Origin: Gammaproteobacteria bacterium
GTDB lineage: Bacteria > Pseudomonadota > Gammaproteobacteria > Pseudomonadales > Azotimanducaceae
Reading direction: 5' to 3'
Assembly: GCA_004357385.1 (NCBI GenBank)
Contig: SMWF01000054.1
Span: 1 to 38,187, forward strand
DNA: 38,187 bases
The notes under the pieces are model-generated. The model was given only the letters and a program-made list of their open reading frames with translations. It ran no database searches and was not told the origin of the DNA. Shown here piece after piece: positions 34,146-38,187 of this stretch. A program made the position numbers and the translations under genes. The stretch's first letter is position 1. Every line of letters starts with the position of its first letter.

Positions 34146-34490
34146 GTGAGAGTTGCTGCAGTTATGCTGATGCTGATAGCGGGCATTGCGATCGCGGACA
34201 ATCCTACGAACCCCCAGCGCGCCATCGACGCAACTATCGACGCACCGGAGGATCACATGGGCGCAATGCAGCCGACGGACCTCGAGAAGTCCCTGCGCGA
34301 AGCCCAGAATCGTCGCGCCATGTCGAACTGTCTGACGTCCCGGGGGCTGTCCGCGGGTAGCTGCCGGCAGCTCCTACCCAACCAGGATATACCGCTCAGC
34401 CGCGCCCAGGCGCGGAACCTGGAGAGTCGTTACCGACCGTTGTCGGCGCGACCGGGTCAATCGAGTCGCTACCCGATCGCCCGGTGGTGA
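34146..34490 (+). CDS. Small exported protein, unknown function
   Basis: A 114-residue protein with an N-terminal signal peptide (VAAVMLMLIAGIAIA, cleavage likely after the ALA-like IADN junction) and a mature part rich in Arg, Gln and Ser, including SNCLTSRGLSAGSCRQLL and ending RYPIARW. Two cysteines could form a disulfide in the periplasm. I do not recognise a family. GTG 34146 is chosen because it begins the signal peptide just after the previous stop; ATG 34164 is an alternative. The following gene starts within 3-6 bases of its stop. Confidence 0.6.
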   Translation: MRVAAVMLMLIAGIAIADNPTNPQRAIDATIDAPEDHMGAMQPTDLEKSLREAQNRRAMSNCLTSRGLSAGSCRQLLPNQDIPLSRAQARNLESRYRPLSARPGQSSRYPIARW

Positions 34491-34495
34491 TTGTG

Positions 34496-34831
34496 ATGCG
34501 GCGTACGCGAATTTTGTCAGCGGCCCTATGGGCAATCATTTTCGCCACCGCAGCCCCGAATTCTGCGAACGCCGAAGCGCTGCGCTGCGGCCAGCATCTG
34601 GTGGCCCGGGGACTCGAGCTCTACGAGGTGCTCGAACGCTGTGGTGAACCCGTCGACCAGCGCAGCTACGTGATCTACCGCGGTTTTAACGTCGGCTTAT
34701 TCGAAGTGGGACCGGTCCAGGTAGACGAATTGATTTACGAGATTGGCCGCAACAAGTTCCGCCGCAAGCTGCGCTTTGAAGACGGGCAACTCAGGCGTAT
34801 CGAAACACTGCGCAAGCCCCTGCCTGGCTGA
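34496..34831 (+). CDS. DUF2845-family secreted protein
   Basis: A 111-residue periplasmic protein: signal peptide (about 25 residues, ending SANAEA), then ALRCGQHLVARGLELYEVLERCGEP, the DUF2845 hallmark in which two cysteines are spaced to form a disulfide, and NKFRRKLRFEDGQLRRIETL at the end. DUF2845 proteins are small secreted proteins with a fold like SmpA/BamE-type pockets, of unknown role. ATG 34496 is preferred to the in-frame GTG at 34493. The gene follows the previous one by 5 bases, so the two probably form an operon; its stop is 5 bases from a convergent gene. Confidence 0.8.
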   Translation: MRRTRILSAALWAIIFATAAPNSANAEALRCGQHLVARGLELYEVLERCGEPVDQRSYVIYRGFNVGLFEVGPVQVDELIYEIGRNKFRRKLRFEDGQLRRIETLRKPLPG

Positions 34832-34836
34832 TCAGA

Positions 34837-35193
34837 TCAGCAGCGGCCCTTCTTTGCCTGGCCGGGCGGGCAATGACGACCGCGATCGTGGCCCACCGGA
34901 TGACCGGCATCGCCGACTTGAGCGTGTATCTCGACGCCATCTAGCATGCCACCATGATCGTGATCTTCGGCCGCTTCACTGGGGTCATCGGTCGCAATCG
35001 CGGCGCCCACGGCAGCACCGACCCCCGCACCGATGATCGCACCTTCGCGACCACCGACTTCGGCACCAACCGCTCCACCCAGGGCGCCGCCAACGCCGCC
35101 ACCAATCGCCGCATCAAGCGTCTGATTATCGCTGGCGGCAGCCGGGAGACCGAGCAGCAAGCCTATCGTGAAGAGCAAACTCTGGAGCTTCAT
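34837..35193 (-). CDS. Glycine-zipper exported protein
   Basis: A 118-residue protein: signal peptide MKLQSLLFTIGLLLGLPAAAS, then a glycine-zipper run (GGGVGGALGGAVGAEVGGRE and GAIIGAGVGAAVGAAIA), a membrane-interacting helix pair seen in small outer-membrane or periplasmic proteins, and a His/Asp-rich tail (DHDHGGMLDGVEIHAQ) that could bind a metal such as nickel or copper. Tail ends with PGQAKKGRC. Start ATG 35193. The tail is what remains unusual; glycine-zipper proteins usually end after the helices. Convergent with the DUF2845 gene. Confidence 0.75.
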   Translation of the reverse strand: MKLQSLLFTIGLLLGLPAAASDNQTLDAAIGGGVGGALGGAVGAEVGGREGAIIGAGVGAAVGAAIATDDPSEAAEDHDHGGMLDGVEIHAQVGDAGHPVGHDRGRHCPPGQAKKGRC

Positions 35194-35318
35194 TGTCGGG
35201 TTTCCGTTACGCAGGACACCGCCTGAGTAAGCCAGATGTCGCCGCGCAAGACCGGCAACGGGTCACACAGTGGCCGAGAAGTGATTCAAGAAAGCAGACG
35301 CGCCGGACGACGTCGCCG

Positions 35319-35663
35319 TTAGTTCATGAGCGAGACACGGCGCCGCCAGTTGATGCCCTCATCGGTAAAGGCAAGCTGGGTCGACTCGCCCTGCCAGACG
35401 AGACCGAACCCGTCATCGTCGCCGCGCCGCTTACCGAAGTACCAGTGCTCCGCCAGTTGCCAGCCAACGAGCGAGGCGCCATCTTCCAGTCGAAAGCGAC
35501 GAATGCCCAGGGCGTAATCCGCGTGGGTCGGCCCGACCGACAACTCGTCATGGGCCGGATATGCGTAGCCGGGCCGGAACGACAGTCTGTCGTTCTCTTC
35601 CGCCGCGCAAAGGCCGGTCATAAACGCGGCGATCACAGCAACAATGACAAGGAGCACCTTCAT
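35319..35663 (-). CDS. Small exported protein, unknown function
   Basis: A 114-residue protein with a signal peptide (MKVLLVIVAVIAAFMTGLCA, then AEENDRLS) and a mature part of beta-strand character (LSVGPTHADYALGIRRF, LVGWQLAEHWYFGKRRGDDDGFGLVWQG), with aromatic and alternating residues of a small outer-membrane barrel fragment or a lipocalin-like fold. No family is recognised. Start ATG 35663 is supported by the signal peptide. A longer open frame on the other strand (35193-35774) has no such features and is treated as a shadow. Confidence 0.6.
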   Translation of the reverse strand: MKVLLVIVAVIAAFMTGLCAAEENDRLSFRPGYAYPAHDELSVGPTHADYALGIRRFRLEDGASLVGWQLAEHWYFGKRRGDDDGFGLVWQGESTQLAFTDEGINWRRRVSLMN

Positions 35664-35867
35664 ACACAGGTCTTCGTGTTCTGCTATGGGGTATCAGTCT
35701 GCCGTACAACACTTGAAGACCGGACGAGGCCTGTGGACGCAATCGGGAGAAACGATGGAACCTTAAGATTATGATTTGATTGAATTTTTTAGTATTCCGG
35801 ACAGCCAGAACGATCCCAGCCTTCCAACTGATACCCGGGTCAGGGTGAACCGCGCGCTCCGGCTACT
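35664..35867. other. Intergenic gap, about 200 bases
   Basis: Two minus-strand genes flank it. The stretch at about 35765-35795 is AT-rich (TTGAATTTTTTAGTATTCC) and may hold regulatory DNA for the exported-protein gene; no good promoter was found. Confidence 0.4.
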
Positions 35868-36119
35868 CTAAGACGCCTCGGCCCCGACGGCGACCTGGCG
35901 TGTCGCTACACGCGGATGCGCCCGATTCAGAGCCATTCGATCATACAGTTCCGCAATCGTCTCACTCGCGGTCTTGACGAACAGGAATGGCAGCACCGCA
36001 TGAATCAGACAGGCGCCTCCCGCCAGTAGCAACCTGCCCGCAAACCGGGTCGCCTGCAACATATGCATCAGGTAGCTCTCACCAACCGCGTTGGGATGCT
36101 CCGAGAACAACGACTTCAT
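35868..36119 (-). CDS. DUF6356-like small membrane protein
   Basis: An 83-residue protein starting MKSLFSEHPNAVGESYLMHM, then the long hydrophobic stretch FAGRLLLAGGACLIHAVLPFLFVKTASETIAELYDRM. This matches the DUF6356 pattern (short HP-x-VGE-x-Y head, single or hairpin membrane segment with ACLxHxxLPFLF), function unknown. Start ATG 36119 is clear from the family opening. AT-rich direct repeats lie 80-130 bases upstream. The porin-like gene ends 134 bases upstream of its start. Confidence 0.75.
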   Translation of the reverse strand: MKSLFSEHPNAVGESYLMHMLQATRFAGRLLLAGGACLIHAVLPFLFVKTASETIAELYDRMALNRAHPRVATRQVAVGAEAS

Positions 36120-36197
36120 GGCATACGTTCCGGAAAAGAGACCGCGACAGCTTATACTGCGCTCGGTGCGAACGCGTACCAAAGTATCTACAACGAG

Positions 36198-36228
36198 ACC
36201 AAAATATTGATGATATATCCCAAAATAT
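36198..36228. repeat. Two CCAAAATAT direct repeats, 21-base spacing
   Basis: CCAAAATAT occurs at 36199-36207 and 36220-36228, exactly 21 bases apart (two helical turns), in an AT-rich segment (about 36180-36250) upstream of the DUF6356 gene. The words ATATCCC also recur nearby at 36214 and 36245. Regulator unknown; such phased repeats suit a DNA-binding protein that binds in tandem. Confidence 0.5.
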
Positions 36229-36253
36229 CTATCCAGTTCGAATAATATCCCAA

Positions 36254-37663
36254 TCAGCGTGACCAGCGTAGCGTCGCATAGAGCGCATCTTCGGTGCCGT
36301 TTCGCTGCAGCCCGACCAGTTCGCGCGCATCTCGCGTGCCCTCGACCTCCAGCCACTCGAAAGCTACGCGCCAGTTCGGGGTGACCTGTCGCTGATACGA
36401 CAATGTCCAGCCGCGCAGCGATTCGCCGTTCGGATCGAAGTCGCGGCCGTCGTTGTCATCCACCGCAAACCATTCTCGACGGACACTGAAGCGATTCTCA
36501 CCAAGGACTTTCGTCAGCAGCACAAACTTCGCATCGAAATCGATGTCTACCGCTCGCTCGTTGCCGGACTTCGGACCCATGTAGGAACGTCCCCACATGT
36601 ATTGTCCAATCAGCCCCACGCCGAACGGCAGCTCCGTCTGAAAGCCGACCGAGTTGAAGACCGTGCGCCAGGCATACTGACCATGCTTGCTGATTTCCGG
36701 ATCGGCGCGATTGTCGTAGTGCATCAAGCGTAGCCTGACGCGTTGCGGCACACCCAGATCAGCCGCAATGTAGTACCCGGGCCGGTTGTCGATCTCCAGA
36801 TAGGGTTCGGCCTGGGACGGCCGTACTGAGGTGATGTCGTATTGACCCGGGTCGGGTTGGCCCGGGTCGGGTTGGCCTGGGTCGGGACCTGGATCCGGTT
36901 GACCTGGACCGGAGTGATCACTAAACGGGATCTTGTCACCAGACCCGGTTGGATAGCCAAACAGCCGTTTGTCGATCCGCAGGTTGGGTTCGGCCTGGGA
37001 CCACTGCACCGGGACGATGTCGACGGGATCAGCAAATGGGATCTTGTCACCAGGCCGGGTTTGAACATTGTTGGGCGACCATCCACGCCAGGCCAGCATC
37101 GTACCGACAGGATCGTTGCCGTAGAACACGGCGGCTTTCAGCCCCCAATCAAGCTCCGAGCCCGAAGCCCGATCGTTGCTGACGCTCGCCTCGAAACCAT
37201 AGGCGCCCAACTCCTCGCCCACCCAGCTGTTCAACGCGGATGCCTGGATGGTGTAGCGGGTCGCCCAGCCGTCGGCGGAGTGCTCGAATGATATCGGCGG
37301 TCGAAACAACCCAAGCTTGCCGCGAAAACGCATGCCCCGAATCGGCAGTGGCCGATAGCGAAGGAGGGCCTCCGTGAATCCAACCGGGTTTTCGAGCTGA
37401 TCGTTGATGTCGATGCTGATGACGCTGTTCCAGAGCGCACCGAAGTCGTTCTCCACCTGAAGGAAGCCACCAAACAGTTGCATACCTTCGTCGTCGCTGC
37501 CGAACCGAAGTTTGCCCATGCCACCGTCCAGATACGACTCGTAGCGCCCGGCCGTAGTCAGTCCGAATTCGCCCATCGCCTTAACGCGGGTATCGGCCTG
37601 AGCAGTAGCGGTGAACCCGCCGACCAGCGCAATCGACAGGGTCGTGGTCAGTAATCTTCCCAT
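36254..37663 (-). CDS. Outer-membrane barrel protein with PDPGQ repeats
   Basis: A 469-residue exported protein. Signal peptide MGRLLTTTLSIALVGGFTATAQA is followed by alternating beta-strand sequence typical of a porin, ending in the aromatic barrel tail LYATLRWSR. Residues about 200-290 hold an internal duplication: GDKIPFADP...SQAEPNLRID and GDKIPFSDH...SQAEPYLEID, the second copy with an inserted tract of Pro-Asp-Pro-Gly-Gln units (about 36845-36915), probably a surface loop. It overlaps the cupredoxin-like gene's end by 16 bases, so the two are probably co-expressed. The loop suggests a role in adhesion, phage evasion or passage of a specific solute; the substrate is unknown. Confidence 0.8.
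   Translation of the reverse strand: MGRLLTTTLSIALVGGFTATAQADTRVKAMGEFGLTTAGRYESYLDGGMGKLRFGSDDEGMQLFGGFLQVENDFGALWNSVISIDINDQLENPVGFTEALLRYRPLPIRGMRFRGKLGLFRPPISFEHSADGWATRYTIQASALNSWVGEELGAYGFEASVSNDRASGSELDWGLKAAVFYGNDPVGTMLAWRGWSPNNVQTRPGDKIPFADPVDIVPVQWSQAEPNLRIDKRLFGYPTGSGDKIPFSDHSGPGQPDPGPDPGQPDPGQPDPGQYDITSVRPSQAEPYLEIDNRPGYYIAADLGVPQRVRLRLMHYDNRADPEISKHGQYAWRTVFNSVGFQTELPFGVGLIGQYMWGRSYMGPKSGNERAVDIDFDAKFVLLTKVLGENRFSVRREWFAVDDNDGRDFDPNGESLRGWTLSYQRQVTPNWRVAFEWLEVEGTRDARELVGLQRNGTEDALYATLRWSR
36803..37053. repeat. Internal tandem duplication in the barrel gene
   Basis: GGGATCTTGTCACCA occurs at 36927-36941 and 37038-37052, and GGGTTCGGCCTGGGA at 36803-36817 and 36986-37000. Between the copies lie 15-base GGGTCGGGTTGGCCC-like units (36845-36880) coding the PDPGQ tract. 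This is a coding duplication, not a CRISPR. Confidence 0.85.
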
Positions 37664-38187
37664 GCCAATGCCTCATTCGACACGAGCTCGCGTCGCCCGG
37701 GTACGCGGATGGACAACTCGCGCTGCGCCGCAATGCGGGTCGACCCGAAGGCGACGGCCTCAGCAGGTAAACCAAGATCCGGGTGGTACACCCCAACGCG
37801 GTAGTCTGTTTCAGGTAAATCCTTGAACGTGGCCACACCTCGTTCATCGGTGATCCCATGCACGGGCGATTCAACCACCAGGATGTGACCCACCATGTGG
37901 TCGTGAATGTTGCAGCCCACTACCACCAGTCCGGGTTGGTCGAACACCACGGGCGCATGGATCCGGCCGTGAAACAACGGTAAATCGAATGGCTTGGCAT
38001 CGGAGAACGAATAGACGTGGTGCAGCACCGCATCGCTGTTGGGAAAGTCGACGCGCGATCCCACCTGAATCACCAGCAGATCGGGAACGAACTTTTCGTC
38101 GATCTGATCCATCACTGCAACTCCCGGCTGCCGCGCAGACTCAGACGCAAACGTACCGTCCAGATAAACGACCACCGCAACGCCTGC
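37648..38187 (-). CDS. Cupredoxin-like (methylamine-utilisation type) protein, 5' part outside window
   Basis: At least 180 residues of a cupredoxin-like exported protein. The window edge cuts the N-terminus: the frame is open to the end, and no signal peptide is seen, although VVVYLDGTF and the later text fit the family in which a short carboxypeptidase-like domain and a cupredoxin domain are joined. Candidate type-1 copper ligands are His in AVLHHVYS and the Cys-His-Met set in GCNIHDHMVGH. C-terminal part (VATFKDLPETDYRVGVYHPDLG) is beta-rich. It overlaps the start of the barrel gene by 16 bases. A role in copper, methylamine or periplasmic electron transfer is possible; none is demonstrated. 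Confidence 0.8.
   Translation of the reverse strand, partial: AGVAVVVYLDGTFASESARQPGVAVMDQIDEKFVPDLLVIQVGSRVDFPNSDAVLHHVYSFSDAKPFDLPLFHGRIHAPVVFDQPGLVVVGCNIHDHMVGHILVVESPVHGITDERGVATFKDLPETDYRVGVYHPDLGLPAEAVAFGSTRIAAQRELSIRVPGRRELVSNEALAWEDY

Noticed and set aside
35193..35774. 193-residue plus-strand open frame
   Set aside because: It overlaps the minus-strand exported-protein gene that has a clear signal peptide, and the plus product is basic and without motif.
36845..36915. CRISPR-like repeat array
   Set aside because: The 15-base units are back to back with no unique spacers and code in frame for a proline-rich protein loop.
1..38187. tRNA, rRNA or mobile element
   Set aside because: No cloverleaf, rRNA core, transposase or integrase sequence was found in reading both strands; a tRNAscan/Rfam run would be decisive.

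Overview
The window reads as a chromosomal segment of a high-GC (roughly 60-65% by eye) gammaproteobacterium. The cmoA-cmoB wobble-uridine pair, a Pseudomonas-type SOS-controlled radical SAM gene (PA0069 family), ppk1, a YccA-type membrane protein, a DksA-like zinc-finger protein and the RimK-like ligase/7TM/retropepsin operon all fit that class. Genus cannot be decided from the sequence. No tRNA, rRNA, insertion sequence or CRISPR array was seen. Genes are dense, with many 1-4 base ATGA/GTGA/TGATG overlaps.

Layout. 1-5.2 kb: ppk1 (minus, cut by the window edge), cmoA-cmoB, an acyl-CoA dehydrogenase and a small lipoprotein. 5.2-6.6 kb (minus): a phytanoyl-CoA dioxygenase-like gene followed by an Smr-domain gene. 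6.7-11 kb (plus): a membrane-fusion protein and an RND pump with an ATGA overlap, ending at a perfect 20-bp inverted repeat. 11.1-16.3 kb: aldehyde dehydrogenase (minus), a C-terminally short 3-hydroxyacyl-CoA dehydrogenase, a small conserved protein, an APC permease, and a radical SAM protein whose promoter carries a perfect LexA box. 16.3-17.8 kb: a lower-GC patch with a lone DUF2652/nucleotide-cyclase-fold gene and a decayed VOC fragment. 17.8-18.6 kb: a membrane-anchored alpha/beta hydrolase.

18.77-26.0 kb: a tight seven-gene plus-strand operon: D-aminoacylase-like amidohydrolase, retropepsin-like lipoprotein, inactive-transglutaminase/7TM protein, RimK-related ATP-grasp ligase, ABM-fold monooxygenase-like protein, glutathione transferase and a second (TIM-barrel) amidohydrolase. 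The ligase, 7TM and protease genes are a recognised but poorly understood amino-acid-ligation module; here metabolic enzymes flank it on both sides. 26.0-27.6 kb (minus): an esterase-like hydrolase and a GNAT acetyltransferase. 27.67-31.46 kb (plus): a two-domain VOC protein coupled by GTGA overlaps to a NorQ/CbbQ-type AAA+ ATPase and a NorD/CbbO-type VWA protein. No rubisco or nitric oxide reductase gene is in the window, so this looks like a metalloenzyme plus its own activase/insertase.

31.5-38.2 kb: YccA/Bax-inhibitor-1 protein, DksA-like protein, LLM flavin oxidoreductase, GFA-family protein, four small exported or glycine-zipper proteins, a DUF6356 protein, and an outer-membrane barrel protein with an internal duplication and Pro-Asp-Pro-Gly-Gln repeats, downstream of and overlapping a cupredoxin-like gene that runs off the window. 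The two best candidates for under-described biology are the ligase/protease/amidohydrolase operon and the VOC-AAA+-VWA operon.
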